Assembly: GCA_938743325.2 (NCBI GenBank)
Contig: OW568880.1
Coordinates: forward strand, 496,001-560,000
Reading direction: 5' to 3'
From: Pycnococcus provasolii
Taxonomy: Eukaryota > Chlorophyta > Pseudoscourfieldiophyceae > Pseudoscourfieldiales > Pycnococcaceae
Length of the DNA stretch: 64,000 nt
Shown in pieces: positions 9,812-19,649 of this stretch (the first letter of the stretch is position 1; each line of letters opens with the position of its first letter). The notes beneath the pieces were generated by a model. It was not told the DNA's origin and did no database searches. It saw only the letters and a program-made list of their open reading frames with translations. Position numbers and translations under genes: made by a program.

Positions 9812-12800
9812 ATGCCTCCTCCTCCGACGGGTGGTGGTGGTGGTGGTTCGCGGCCGACGTCCGTCGAAGGTGGCCCGAGAAACAACGAAACGCGAAACTC
9901 GACGGGCAGTGTTCCTGAGTTCCCAGCTCTGCCAAACGCCATAGAAAGCGCCTTGCCTGAAGAGAGGGCGGTGGAGTTGCCGGCGGCAACGCCAAGACTT
10001 GTCAACCTAAACCTCGAGACTCCACGCGATGCACAGGGGGGCGGCAACGTCCAGGGACCGGTCGTCGAGGCCATCGTGGAATCCGACTCCGCGCTCGACT
10101 TGGCGCCCTCGGTTGACGAGGCTAGCAGGAGCAATCTCTTTCACACGAACTGGAACGGAGAGAGTGCAGCAGAAGCGAGTGAAAATAGCTCGAGAGACCC
10201 GAGCTTCCATAACGGAGACTCTGTGAAAAGCCTTGTGCGTGCTGCTAACAGCTATGGAAGTGTATTGGAGGCTGACAATGAAGACGACAACAACTCACCG
10301 GCGTCGTCATATCAACCGTCACCGTCGATGTCTCAGCTTAGGCTTGGGGCGAAGCAGGCAAGCCACTTGGCGCAGGACATCAAGCGACTCAGCCGCGACC
10401 TCGAACGAAAGGCACACGCAAGGCTTACGACACACCTTGCACCGGGCACGGCGTCCGAAGACGACGACGACGAAGTCATAGAGACGGAGCTGAGCAAGCA
10501 AAAGCCCGACATCAAACATGACGTCAACTCAAGCTTTCTCGGCGCGGGCAATGGGTATAGTCTCCAGGAGAAAATACTTCAAGCGAATCAGAAGAGTTTA
10601 TCTGGTGACGCCAGCGCGCCCGCGAACGACCAAATAAGTAAGGACAAGCAAGATCAGCTCAGCGCCTTTCTGTCAAAGCGCTTGAAAATCATGGGCTTCG
10701 ACATGCCCGACAACCTCGTGCACCTCGCGTCTTACTTGGACAAGTACGACAACCGCCTCCAGATGGAGGGACGGCGCAGCCGAGCGGGCAGCAGGGCAAG
10801 CAGCAGGGCAACCACGCCTGACACGAGCGGAGGTGAGGAGAGCGATGCCGAGGGGGGTGACTCCAAAGTAAGCAAGAGGCGTCGTTCGCTTGGTGCGCGT
10901 CGTCGCAGCATCGGGGCTACTAAAGCTGCTCCCAGGCGAAGATCGCGGCGACTTTCCATCGCCGACATGATGGCGGAGGACGTTGAACGTCAAGACATCG
11001 AGGGGCTCGACGAGGAAGGGAGAAAAGAGCTGAACTACAATCTAGGAAGGCTGCACCGCACGAGCACGCTCGTATACGGCATGGCTGGCGAACCAGGAAG
11101 CATCGAGCGGGACGCGAAATTGGCAACGCAGATGTCTGATGGCGGGGGGATCTCGGTCCTCGACGTCGACGATGACGAAGTCGAGATGGACGACGAGGAG
11201 AGGGCTCTGAAGAAGCAGAAGATAAGACATCGCTTTATCATTAACCCCTCGGGCACGTTCCGCCGCTGCTGGGATCTGTTTGTGCTTCTGCTTATTCTGT
11301 ACAACGCGCTGCTCATGCCGTATCGCCTTGCCTTCGAGCTGGAAAATCCTGGACCCGTTGACATGTTTGATACCGTGGCGGACATCATCTTCCTCACCGA
11401 CCTAGTGCTGAACACGCGCACGGCGTACGTGAACTACGAGAACGAGCTCGTCTCGAATCCGTGGAAGATCTTAATGAACTACGCGTGCACGTGGCTTGTC
11501 ATCGACGCGCTGTCGAGCGTGCCGTTCAACTTAATTGCGCTGGCGAGCGGCGCGGAGAATGGTAGCCTGGAAAACATGAAGATGACGAAGAGCATGCGCC
11601 TGCTGCGACTCGGCAAGATGATCCGCCTTCTTCGCCTGCTACGCCTGATGAAGCTTGTGAAGCTCATGGGAACGACAGAGAAGCAGATGAACTCCATCTT
11701 CCGCGTGCACCCTGGTGTCATCAAGATCGCTAAAATGTTCATGGGGCTGATGTTTCTGTTCCACTGGTTCGCCTGCATCTGCGGCGCGGTGGCGGGTGAA
11801 CCAAGCGGTTACGCGTGGAACGATGTGTGGACGGGCGTGGAAGGATACAACGACCACAAGGATGGAAGCAAGTATTTGTTCATGCTTTACTTCGCCACCA
11901 CGAGCATGCTGGGGGAGCGCACGAATCCACAGAGTGACCTGCAGGCTCTTACTAGCCTGCTGATAACTATCGGTGGTTCCGTCATCTACCTTGGTTTGGT
12001 CAGCACCATGTTGAACGTTTTAAGTCAGATTGACGAGGGCAGCTCTGCTTTCAAGAACGAAATGGACAAGCTGCACCACTACATGGTGCAGCGTGATTTC
12101 CCCAAGGCGTTGATGAGGCGCATCAAGGCGACTAAGGCGCGCCATCACAATTCGAGCCGTGGCTTCGACGACATGCGGATCCTCGAGAACCTACCCCTGC
12201 ACCTTCGCCAGGACGTGGCGATGTTCCTGCACCGCGACATGATCATGGGCTTGAGCATGTTTAAGGCGTGCTCGCTGGCCTTTGTGCAAGATCTCGTGAT
12301 GCGTCTCAAGCCGCTTCCCGTGCAGCCGGGCGACTATATCATCAGGGCGGGAACCTGTGGCACTGAGATGTTTTTCTTGACGGCTGGCACGGTGGAGGTG
12401 CTCGACATTGACCTCAATGTTGTGGCCACGTGCGTGCCATACTCATTCTTTGGCGAGGTGAGTATCATTTACAACATTAAGCGTGCGTGCAGCGTTCGGG
12501 CGGCGGACGAGTGCGACCTGCTTTGGATTGACAAACGATCTCTGATGGAGCTGAAGGGTTCGTATCCTCATGAGCTGAGTGTGATTGCGGCATTCGCGAA
12601 GCAGAGGTTTGAAAAGCGCAAGTTGGAAGACGATCGCAACTTGGAAATTTCTAGTGCTCTTGAGCATCTTTATCACAGTGACACGAAGCGATTCAGAGGC
12701 TTGGAGGTGCTTGCTCCTGTTTTGAAGAAGCAGAGGATTGAGGATAACGTTAAGCAATTCGCGGGAAAGTGGAAGATGAAGACCAAAATGACCAAGGAGG

Positions 12801-12919
12801 GGGTTGCTGCTGGTGCTGAGAAGAGAACATTGCCGCTACCAACAGCAGGGAAGAATATGAATGAGGCTAAGGTGATGCCGCTGCCAAATGATCATGTCAC
12901 CGGTACTGTCATGCCTTAA
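9812..12919 (+). CDS. Voltage-sensor cation channel with cyclic-nucleotide-binding domain
   Basis: The product is a 1,035-residue membrane channel of the CNG/HCN/EAG superfamily. The first 480 residues are hydrophilic, acidic and Ser-rich, with basic patches (SKRRRSLGARRRSIG). Transmembrane S1 starts near residue 486. S4 (residues about 590-620) has regularly spaced Arg/Lys (MRLLRLGKMIRLLRLLRLMK). The pore loop is at about 691-705 and reads FATTSMLGE, not the potassium signature GYG; T-x-x-GE resembles animal CNG channels. S6 is followed by a linker and a CNBD with the phosphate-binding cassette FFGEVSIIYNIKRACSVRA (about 880-898), where the ligand-binding Arg is kept. It is intronless. A non-selective, cyclic-nucleotide-modulated channel is inferred. 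Confidence 0.85.
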   Translation: MPPPPTGGGGGGSRPTSVEGGPRNNETRNSTGSVPEFPALPNAIESALPEERAVELPAATPRLVNLNLETPRDAQGGGNVQGPVVEAIVESDSALDLAPSVDEASRSNLFHTNWNGESAAEASENSSRDPSFHNGDSVKSLVRAANSYGSVLEADNEDDNNSPASSYQPSPSMSQLRLGAKQASHLAQDIKRLSRDLERKAHARLTTHLAPGTASEDDDDEVIETELSKQKPDIKHDVNSSFLGAGNGYSLQEKILQANQKSLSGDASAPANDQISKDKQDQLSAFLSKRLKIMGFDMPDNLVHLASYLDKYDNRLQMEGRRSRAGSRASSRATTPDTSGGEESDAEGGDSKVSKRRRSLGARRRSIGATKAAPRRRSRRLSIADMMAEDVERQDIEGLDEEGRKELNYNLGRLHRTSTLVYGMAGEPGSIERDAKLATQMSDGGGISVLDVDDDEVEMDDEERALKKQKIRHRFIINPSGTFRRCWDLFVLLLILYNALLMPYRLAFELENPGPVDMFDTVADIIFLTDLVLNTRTAYVNYENELVSNPWKILMNYACTWLVIDALSSVPFNLIALASGAENGSLENMKMTKSMRLLRLGKMIRLLRLLRLMKLVKLMGTTEKQMNSIFRVHPGVIKIAKMFMGLMFLFHWFACICGAVAGEPSGYAWNDVWTGVEGYNDHKDGSKYLFMLYFATTSMLGERTNPQSDLQALTSLLITIGGSVIYLGLVSTMLNVLSQIDEGSSAFKNEMDKLHHYMVQRDFPKALMRRIKATKARHHNSSRGFDDMRILENLPLHLRQDVAMFLHRDMIMGLSMFKACSLAFVQDLVMRLKPLPVQPGDYIIRAGTCGTEMFFLTAGTVEVLDIDLNVVATCVPYSFFGEVSIIYNIKRACSVRAADECDLLWIDKRSLMELKGSYPHELSVIAAFAKQRFEKRKLEDDRNLEISSALEHLYHSDTKRFRGLEVLAPVLKKQRIEDNVKQFAGKWKMKTKMTKEGVAAGAEKRTLPLPTAGKNMNEAKVMPLPNDHVTGTVMP

Positions 12920-13367
12920 GTAAGGTTTGTTTGTTTTCTGCCGAACTGGAAGAAGAAGAGGAGAGAGAGAGTGAGTGAGTGAGTGAGTGAGTGTGTGTGT
13001 GACAAGTTTTTGGTCTACAGTAAGTTACTTACTGTGGCGTGGGACTCGTTCTTTATTTTTTAATCAAGTTATGGATAGAACGAATGTAACAACATATGAT
13101 GATGATGATCCCCCCTTTTTTTTTTGAATTTGCATGTTATTAGCCTTCTTTACAATCAACCGCTTTTGAATTCGTACCAATGCATATTTCGATCGCATTT
13201 AAACTCGCATCGCCTCACTCGTAGATACAGAAAAATTGGAAATTTGTCCGGATTCCTTTTCTGTTTTTTAAGCTTATCCTTGAGCGAACTCACAAAGCGG
13301 CTTGAGAAAGAGTTGATTAAGTTGTTCCTGCCTCAGCCGCTTGGACCAAATATCAAGTATAGGAGAA
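12920..13367. other. 3' flank of channel gene, AT-rich
   Basis: It starts with GA/GT microsatellite sequence (12958-13002), then a GATGAT run, C and T homopolymers near 13100-13125 and AT-rich unique DNA. No gene was recognised. Confidence 0.5.
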
Positions 13368-13652
13368 TCACCGCAGAGCATCGATCGAAGTGTGCAAACA
13401 GGAAGATATCGAACGATAACTTTGTGAGTTCCTCAATCGTCGCAAATGCGTTCTGGCATACTCACGAAGGCTGTCATTTGATCCATTTTCCATTTTCTTG
13501 AGACTTTCCACAGCTTTGAATCCGCACGCACGTATACATTCGTCCATTTTGATAAACATTTCGAAATAATCGTCAAGTTCGTGTCGACGAGACTCGTCGA
13601 CTCCAATGCAGGATAAAATTTCCAATGTTAAGACACACCATTCACTTCCTCA
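13368..13652 (-). pseudogene. Relic resembling the last ARM repeat of importin-alpha
   Basis: The minus-strand translation contains LEILSCIGVDESRR, then IKMDECIRACGFKAVESL and ENGSNDSLREYARTHL. This follows the end of importin-alpha (a C-terminal L..LENIL..GE, then I.ECGG..KIE.LQ.HEN..IY.KA). No ATG starts the frame, an in-frame stop lies about nine codons before TTG 13625, and the rest of importin-alpha is not found upstream on this strand. The surrounding DNA is more AT-rich than the genes. A decayed gene fragment is most likely; a lone 3' exon is the alternative. Confidence 0.4.
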
Positions 13653-13891
13653 ACTTCCCGAACGAAGATGTAACGAGATTATTCCAAGATTGTCCGTTCG
13701 CAGTAGTAATATCGACTCCATGCTTGGGCCAACTTTTCACGAAAAGGCTCAGGTTGAGTGTCGGAAGGACCAGGTGCGGTACCAGGAGGAAAATGAAATC
13801 GGCGAGAGGGGAGGTCGTCAAGCATGGAGGCTTGGGAGGATGGCGGAGTACTGGATAAGGATGAGGAAGGCGCCCTGGAGCGTGAGGATAA

Positions 13892-13936
13892 GGTGTGTGT
13901 AGTGGGGTGGTGAGTCACCACCCCACTACACACACC
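13892..13936. repeat. Perfect palindrome, 22-bp arms with 1-base centre
   Basis: Left arm 13892-13913 and right arm 13915-13936 are exact reverse complements around a single G at 13914. The arms contain TAGTGGGGTGGTGA and TCACCACCCCACTA. It lies between the importin-alpha-like relic and the plastid membrane protein gene. Confidence 0.9.
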
Positions 13937-14123
13937 GTGTCACAACCGGGATCCCACATTCCCGATTCCTTTTTTGATGGACCAACCAAAACTACCCTAC
14001 GATGGATCCCCGTTACCAAAACCGCCGCGCCCGGTTTCCGTCGAGCAAATCTTAGTTCTTATCTTCGGGAATCGGGGCCGATAGGGGGTCCACCTGTGTA
14101 CCAGTGGGCTTGGACCTGGGGCA

Positions 14124-14747
14124 GTGCCCCGTTGGCAAACTTTGGCAAGATACACTCCGTGGTCGTGCCGTGCCGTCCCGTCCCGTCCAGATCCCTTCCC
14201 GATGCCGATGATGTCTTGCACGTCGCGTCCGGTGTCTCGCGCTGCTGTGCGCACTGCTGTGCGCACTGCTGTGCGCTTGCCTCGTGCTGCTGCAGCAGCT
14301 GGTGCTAGAAAGTCTCTTGGTCGTGTCGCAGGGTCTCCAGCCTTGGTCTCCAGCTCGTCCCGCCGTAACGCGAGGGTGGTGATCACGCGCGCGTCTGAAG
14401 AGGGTGGACCGAACCCCATCGAAAGTGCGCTGCAGTCGTTCATCGACGCACAGCCTGATGAAGTCGCTGACGAGGACAAGGGACCGATCGTCTATGGACT
14501 GTGCTTTGCGGCAGGAGCGGTCATCTTCATCCTCACCTCTTTCCTTCTGCGCCTTCCCGCCCTCCTTGGAATCATCCTGGGTGGAGGGTTCGCCGGATAC
14601 ACGTGCTACGTCGCGAGCGGCCTGCTCCCTTCCACCGACAGTGGCTTCGTCAGGACTGACTCGTACGCTCGCCAGGACGTGTCCGAGGATGAGCGCGAGG
14701 CGCCTTCGAAGTACAAGGAGGATGAGCCTTGGAGTGACAAGAAGTAA
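14124..14747 (+). CDS. Predicted plastid membrane protein, two TM segments
   Basis: The family was not recognised. The 207-residue frame begins with an Arg/Ser/Ala-rich leader typical of green-algal chloroplast transit peptides, ending near VVITRAS (residues 85-91). The mature part has a short acidic stretch, two adjacent hydrophobic helices (about 121-142 and 144-168, with GIILGGGFAGY) and a charged tail ending in SDKK. The start is likely one of the clustered Met codons at 14202-14211 rather than 14124. A 12-base tandem repeat (ACTGCTGTGCGC) encodes AVRTAVRTAVR in the leader. A thylakoid or envelope location is inferred from the leader only. Confidence 0.6.
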   Translation: MPRWQTLARYTPWSCRAVPSRPDPFPMPMMSCTSRPVSRAAVRTAVRTAVRLPRAAAAAGARKSLGRVAGSPALVSSSSRRNARVVITRASEEGGPNPIESALQSFIDAQPDEVADEDKGPIVYGLCFAAGAVIFILTSFLLRLPALLGIILGGGFAGYTCYVASGLLPSTDSGFVRTDSYARQDVSEDEREAPSKYKEDEPWSDKK

Positions 14748-14916
14748 AGGAGCGAGCAGTATTATGATTGGGTGTTGCTTGAATTTTTATATAAGGCAAC
14801 AAGAAAAGTTACTAGACTAACTCCTTTATTTCGAGGTTTTGGATTCGACTAATTAGGTGCAACATTGTGTTTTTGCCTTTCCTTCACTCGCTCTTGTCAT
14901 CCTTATCCATTTTATT

Positions 14917-15333
14917 TCAACCATTCACCTTATCCGCGGTGACGAGTGCGGCAGAAGTCGTAGCTGTCGTCGTCACTGTGGTGGTGGCTGTGGTGGGAGC
15001 CACCGTCGCACACGTGCACGGAGGGCACTTGGCAAGCATATCCGCCTCCGCTTTTTCGGCGTCGGCAGTTTCCTTGCGATCGTCATGGCGCTCACCGGCG
15101 CGTCCAATCGCGCGGTTCGTCACGGCAGCTGTCGTTCCCACAGCAGCGCCGGCCATCATCGCGCGCCCCAGAGCTATGTGAATAAGTGTGAGTTAGTGTT
15201 TTTTGTTTAATGAAAAAAATCATACCAACCAGAGTACACACAACCTACCTTGCGCGTCAACCTGAACAGGCACACCTGATAAGGCCAAAGAGGCGAAGAG
15301 AGCAAGACACGCGAGAAGGAAAATGCGGGACAT
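14917..15333 (-). CDS. Small secreted protein, two exons
   Basis: Exon 1 (15249-15333) encodes a clean signal peptide, MSRIFLLACLALFASLALSG, running to VDAQ. Exon 2 is 14917-15173. The intron 15174-15248 (75 nt) has GTAGGT at its donor and CACATAG at its acceptor. The splice keeps frame and gives 113 residues. The mature part has an Ala/Gly-rich segment (MMAGAAVGTTAAVTNR), an acidic/basic stretch (DDRKETADAEKAEAD), a CPPCTC motif and a Thr/Ala-rich tail. The CPPC resembles a thioredoxin-like motif, but there is no thioredoxin fold; the function is unknown. It is divergent from the secreted protein starting at 15825. Confidence 0.65.
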
Positions 15334-15824
15334 GATGAGTTGTTGAGAAAGTTGGTGTGAAGAATGAATGACAGCGGCAAGGTTCACGAGCCCTCACGAG
15401 CCTGCAGAGTGGGACGTGCGCGCGTAACTTCATGAACAACATAACATGCGACATTGGACTGGGAAGAGACGACGACCAAACCTCCCGACCAAACCCCAAT
15501 CTCGGACGTTTCGGTTCCGGTAATTCCGAGTCCGTCTGACGTGTCCCCCCCATTTTCGTTCTCGGACGGGCCTTGCTCATTCTCCCCGGCCCCGGCCCAT
15601 GATCCATGGACGTTTTCTCGGAACGGAACGGAAGCTATTATTATTCTTGACCTTGACGAAGTCACAATGAAGTGGTACATATGTATGTGAGGCCGTGCCT
15701 TATGCCTCATCCCCTTCTTCTTCTTTTCTAATCTCCTCTTCTTCTTCTTCATCATTCAATTGCATTGAGTCGTCATAGTTACGTCACAGGTATAACAACA
15801 AACAACAAACAACAAATAACAAAA
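15334..15824. promoter_or_regulatory. Shared promoter region of two divergent secreted-protein genes
   Basis: This 491-base spacer separates two start codons of genes with signal peptides and about 75-90-nt introns. It has CCCGAC/CCGG-rich sequence (15480-15600) and a TTCTTC run (15715-15750). Just before the plus-strand start is an AAC-rich leader (AACAACAAACAACAAACAAC, 15794-15813). Confidence 0.4.
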
Positions 15825-16324
15825 ATGATGTCGCTCACACGCACGTCCTTCGCGCTCGCTGCTATGGGTGCTCTCGCCTGCGCGACATTGACGTCTGTTG
15901 AAGCGCAGCAGCCGCAGCAACCTTTGCAGCTTTTCAACCTTCCACCCATCTTCTTCCGCCCGGCGATGACCGTTCCCAACCAGCAGACCGCTGCGTTCTT
16001 GGGCAGCGGACTCGGCGGCGGATATGGCGGACAGTATGGTTTGGGCATGACTCCCATCCAGAACAGCGTGACAAATCCCCCTACGTGGCCCGAATTCTAG
16101 TATGTCTACCCTCTAACATCAACAACACTTCATAAACAACAATCACTAACAACCTAACACGCTTCATAAATTAAAAAAACCAAAACAGCTCCGTGTTCGC
16201 TGGACAGGGACAGGGTGCCGGGTGCCGTGGCGCAACCAGCGGCAACTGCCGTCGCCGTGGCGTGAACGTCGGCTATGGCCCTGAGCGTGGGAGCGTGTAC
16301 AGTTTCAACCATGGCTTCAACTAA
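15825..16324 (+). CDS. Small secreted Gly/Arg-rich protein, two exons
   Basis: Exon 1 (15825-16099) starts MMSLTRTSFALAAMGALACA and has a signal peptide ending near VEAQQ, then a Gln/Pro-rich and Gly-rich segment (GSGLGGGYGGQYGLG). The frame would stop at TAG, but GTATGT at 16100 is a good donor. The acceptor is CAAAACAG (16181-16188). Exon 2 (16189-16324) continues in frame as SVFAGQGQGAGCRGATSG and ends in FNHGFN. The 89-nt intron yields 136 residues. Two Cys remain in the mature part (GAGCRG, GNCRRR). The function is unknown; an extracellular or wall protein is inferred. Confidence 0.65.
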
Positions 16325-16562
16325 AATCAAATACAAATAAAAAGTAGTTGCTTTCTTTTGTACCAACCGTTGGTACAAAATTTTGTACCTTTTGTACCTT
16401 TTGTACCTTGTGGTTGGTATGTTGCTGGTTGGTGAAGGAAGGTTTGTTGTGATGAATAGAAAGTTTCAAAAGTTACAGTTCATGGTATGTATGTAACAAC
16501 TATTCACTCAAATCCAAAAGAAAATAGTAAAACAAGAATAACGTCACTCTCCTATATCTTCG

Positions 16563-19382
16563 TCAATCGTTCCATACGCGAAAATTCTCCGGCGATTCCG
16601 ACGCGGGGACGGGCGGAACCACGTCGAATCTCACACGAGGCGTTCGACTGGACGTGGAGACGGATGAGGGCGAAGCGACGGATGAGGGTGAAGCCGAATT
16701 TGCAGGACGCGGTGGTTTCGACTCGTCCGAGGCGGCGGCGGCGGCGGCGGCGGCACCACCTTTCACTGCGAGTTGGTTCTCGTTCGCCCACATGCGAATC
16801 AGCGCAATTGCCGCATCGTCGCCATGAGTGGCCGACGTGTACACCGCCTCACGCACGACATCTTCCGAGGTCATGCCATGCGTGGGCACAGACGACGCCG
16901 ATGTCGCACGCGATGCGGACGTCACAGACGACGCCGCACCACGCGATGCGGACGTCTTAGACGACGTCGCACCACGCGATGCGGACGTCACAGACGACGC
17001 CGATACCTTCTCCGACGTTGCACGTGAGTGAATGCTGCTACCAGGGCTTGATACAGGCCTGGATTGCGGGGAAAAGGGTTTGGCGGATGCCCGTGCAGTC
17101 GTCGCCTTCTTGGCTTTCTCGAGCTCTGCATTGAGACGTGCAACCTCCGTGGACTTTTCCACGAGCGCTCTCTGCAGCTCTTTCCTGGAAATACGCTTCG
17201 GCGGCGGCTTGGCACTCAAAGCCATCTTAATCGCTCGGTGTTCATTGGGCATGCCAGACGTCACCTCGGATTCCGAACCTTCGCTTTCGCTGTCTATGGT
17301 CGAGCGCGACATAGCCGCGGCAGCATGCACCAACTCGCTCGGCGGATCTCCTTGATAAGCTCTTGGGCTCATGTCTAGCCTGATCGCTTCCTCATCTGCT
17401 TCTTCGAGAGAGTCGGAGGAATCGCCCTCTCCTTCGGCGCGTAGCAGTTTTCGTGGCTTCCTTTCCTTGCCCAGCGGATAGGGGAACGACCGGCCTTGCG
17501 AATCCCTTGCACGGTACAGCCACGTGAGAGCTGTGTGAGCTGCATCGCCGAACACCATGTCTTTGCGGCTGTGGAGCGCCCGCGGAACGTAGTCGGGATA
17601 CTTGCCACTTACGAACCATCGATTCATAATCATGCTCAAGACCAGGTTTAAGAGAGCGACTGTGCATGCAACGGCAAGGTACACCGAAGCCTGCTCAATC
17701 GTGTAAGACCGGCACGGAATCCTAAAGTCGTCGTGGCGCTTCAGCACACATTGGTCGCAACGGCCAAACCAGTCGCGCTTATCGAACGGCGTGCCCTCGC
17801 GCGAGGGATTGCATGCCGTGCAGGGATAACCCGTCTGCTGCAGCGTCGCGTAGCTGTTGCTTCCATCGTAGCTTACGTGGCAGTTTTCGTACTGTGTCCC
17901 GCACGTCAGGACATGCCACGGACTGTTGTTGGCGCAATTGCCGCACAGTTGGACGTCGGTGGGTGGATTCCGCGCAAAGCGGGATGTGCAAGCGTCCTCG
18001 TCGAAATCTTGAATCTTGTGTCGATCGAAGAAGTTCAAATCTTCACTTCCGTAGAAATTGATTCCATGAATGAATATGGAAATGGCAGCCGCCTGCGTCA
18101 TGCGGCTCGTCAGCGTGTGAGCTCGGCTAAAGGCGGCAATCCATCCAAACAGAATCGCGTGGTGCAGGTGAGGCGAGACAATCTCTCTGGTGAATTTCGG
18201 AATCAGCAGCAAAAATAGCACGAAGGGCACAAACAGGATCGAGCACACGTAGCGAAGCAGGCGCTTCGCACGTGCTTCGATAGAAATGTGGTAGGCGACA
18301 ATCCATAGTCCGAAGGTAAACATGGCACCAAATGCGACGCCCGTTCCGTAGTCCCAGCTATCGAGCTCTTGTAGGTTTGTTCGCAGATTATTGGCGATGG
18401 CGGTGAATCCGAGCATGCCGCCGACGAGCGGTACGAGGAAGACGAGTCGGTCGACGGTCGGCGCCACCTCCTCTCCACGCTGACGGAATCGGCCCTTGCT
18501 GTCAAGGCTCAGCGGACCCTTGCGGTCCGTCGCAATGTACCAAATCAGGCTGCTGTAAACGACGAGGTCTTCGTAGCTCTTGAGCTCCTCGTACAGAAAC
18601 TTGGGGTGATAGTCGTGCCAAGGGTAAGCCCAATTCGTGTCGCGCTTGAGCCTCTCGCACAGCGTGTATCCAAGCAGCAACGTGAGGTGCCATGCGGCGA
18701 AGCTGTGAAACTGCCACAGCAGTGGAAAGTGCAACATCCAACCTAGAAAAGGGAACTCAAACAGTAGGCGCACTCGTACTGCCAGAGGAAGCGGCACAGA
18801 AGAAGAAGAGGAAGAATTGGAAGGAGAAGAGGGTGGCGACCGAGGCGGAGTTCGAGTCTGCTGTTCTTCTTCAGGCCAGTCGCCATTGCTGCTGCCGCCA
18901 GGTGAGAGCTTTACGCTTCCACGTGGTGTGACTTCCGCCGCATCCTGCGCTGCGATGCTTCGAAATATCCGTGCGACAAATCCCACCAGTCCACCCGCCT
19001 GTTTGCTTAAGACGCGCGAGCCACGGTGCGGCGTGACCGCGCGCGTCTTGCGAATACGTCGCGACGTTTCTTTGTGCAAGAGGGGGTCCACGGATAGCAT
19101 AGAGAGCTTATGAGCCCCTGAGAGTGACTTGGGCCACGTGTGGTTGTCTTCGTGTCCAAAGACGAGGCGCCAGAGTGCTCGTCCGGGCGTGAACGTCGGT
19201 GCGGCCGTTCGCATGAGCGTGATGAGAACCTGCCCGATCGAGAAGACGAGCACCATGTAGGCGAAGGCGACGGCGGACGCGGACAGGGGCGTGGGCGGTA
19301 GAACTGAAGATGCCGACACGCTTGATGATGACGCGGACATGTTTCCTAACCAGTTAGCACAGTGAACTGACGCGGCACACAA
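16563..19382 (-). CDS. Large multipass membrane protein, unknown function
   Basis: This 939-residue protein was not recognised. One hydrophobic helix lies near residues 40-60, and at least six more between about 205 and 470 (such as GTGVAFGAMFTFGLWIVAYH and SILFVPFVLFLLLIP). Next comes a Cys-rich, probably disulfide-bonded segment at about 470-560 (CGNCANNSPWHVLTCG, YPCTACN, CDQC), and one last helix (YLAVACTVALLNLVLSMIM). The remaining 340 residues are hydrophilic, with a short coiled coil (KELQRALVEKSTEVARLNAE) and Ser/Ala/Arg repeats (SKTSASRGAASSVTSASR) from a GACGTC-rich repeat. An Ala run from GCC triplets is encoded near 16733-16757. The better start is the second Met (19340). Confidence 0.7.
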   Translation of the reverse strand: MCAASVHCANWLGNMSASSSSVSASSVLPPTPLSASAVAFAYMVLVFSIGQVLITLMRTAAPTFTPGRALWRLVFGHEDNHTWPKSLSGAHKLSMLSVDPLLHKETSRRIRKTRAVTPHRGSRVLSKQAGGLVGFVARIFRSIAAQDAAEVTPRGSVKLSPGGSSNGDWPEEEQQTRTPPRSPPSSPSNSSSSSSVPLPLAVRVRLLFEFPFLGWMLHFPLLWQFHSFAAWHLTLLLGYTLCERLKRDTNWAYPWHDYHPKFLYEELKSYEDLVVYSSLIWYIATDRKGPLSLDSKGRFRQRGEEVAPTVDRLVFLVPLVGGMLGFTAIANNLRTNLQELDSWDYGTGVAFGAMFTFGLWIVAYHISIEARAKRLLRYVCSILFVPFVLFLLLIPKFTREIVSPHLHHAILFGWIAAFSRAHTLTSRMTQAAAISIFIHGINFYGSEDLNFFDRHKIQDFDEDACTSRFARNPPTDVQLCGNCANNSPWHVLTCGTQYENCHVSYDGSNSYATLQQTGYPCTACNPSREGTPFDKRDWFGRCDQCVLKRHDDFRIPCRSYTIEQASVYLAVACTVALLNLVLSMIMNRWFVSGKYPDYVPRALHSRKDMVFGDAAHTALTWLYRARDSQGRSFPYPLGKERKPRKLLRAEGEGDSSDSLEEADEEAIRLDMSPRAYQGDPPSELVHAAAAMSRSTIDSESEGSESEVTSGMPNEHRAIKMALSAKPPPKRISRKELQRALVEKSTEVARLNAELEKAKKATTARASAKPFSPQSRPVSSPGSSIHSRATSEKVSASSVTSASRGATSSKTSASRGAASSVTSASRATSASSVPTHGMTSEDVVREAVYTSATHGDDAAIALIRMWANENQLAVKGGAAAAAAAASDESKPPRPANSASPSSVASPSSVSTSSRTPRVRFDVVPPVPASESPENFRVWND

Positions 19383-19498
19383 AGCGCTTCAGAGCGAAGA
19401 ATGAAAGGTGCAACAAAACCAACTTGTGGGTTTTGAAAAAACGAATTCAAGGAAGGAGTTCCTCGAAAGTCGAAGGGAAACTGAAACGACACCCCGTA

Positions 19499-19545
19499 AC
19501 CCTAATCATAACCCTAACCCTAACCCTAACCCTAACCCTAACTCT
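19499..19545 (+). repeat. CCCTAA array upstream of the reductase gene
   Basis: Five tandem CCCTAA units lie here, about 105 bases before the plus-strand reductase start and about 120 before the opposing membrane-protein start. Confidence 0.85.
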
Positions 19546-19649
19546 GAAACCCTATTCGTCGCCTCCATTTCAGGGGATTCTTTCTCCTGATCGCCGCCGT
19601 CTTTTCCGTCCCCTCCCTCTTCACCATATTTTTCCATCGTAGTCTCTTC

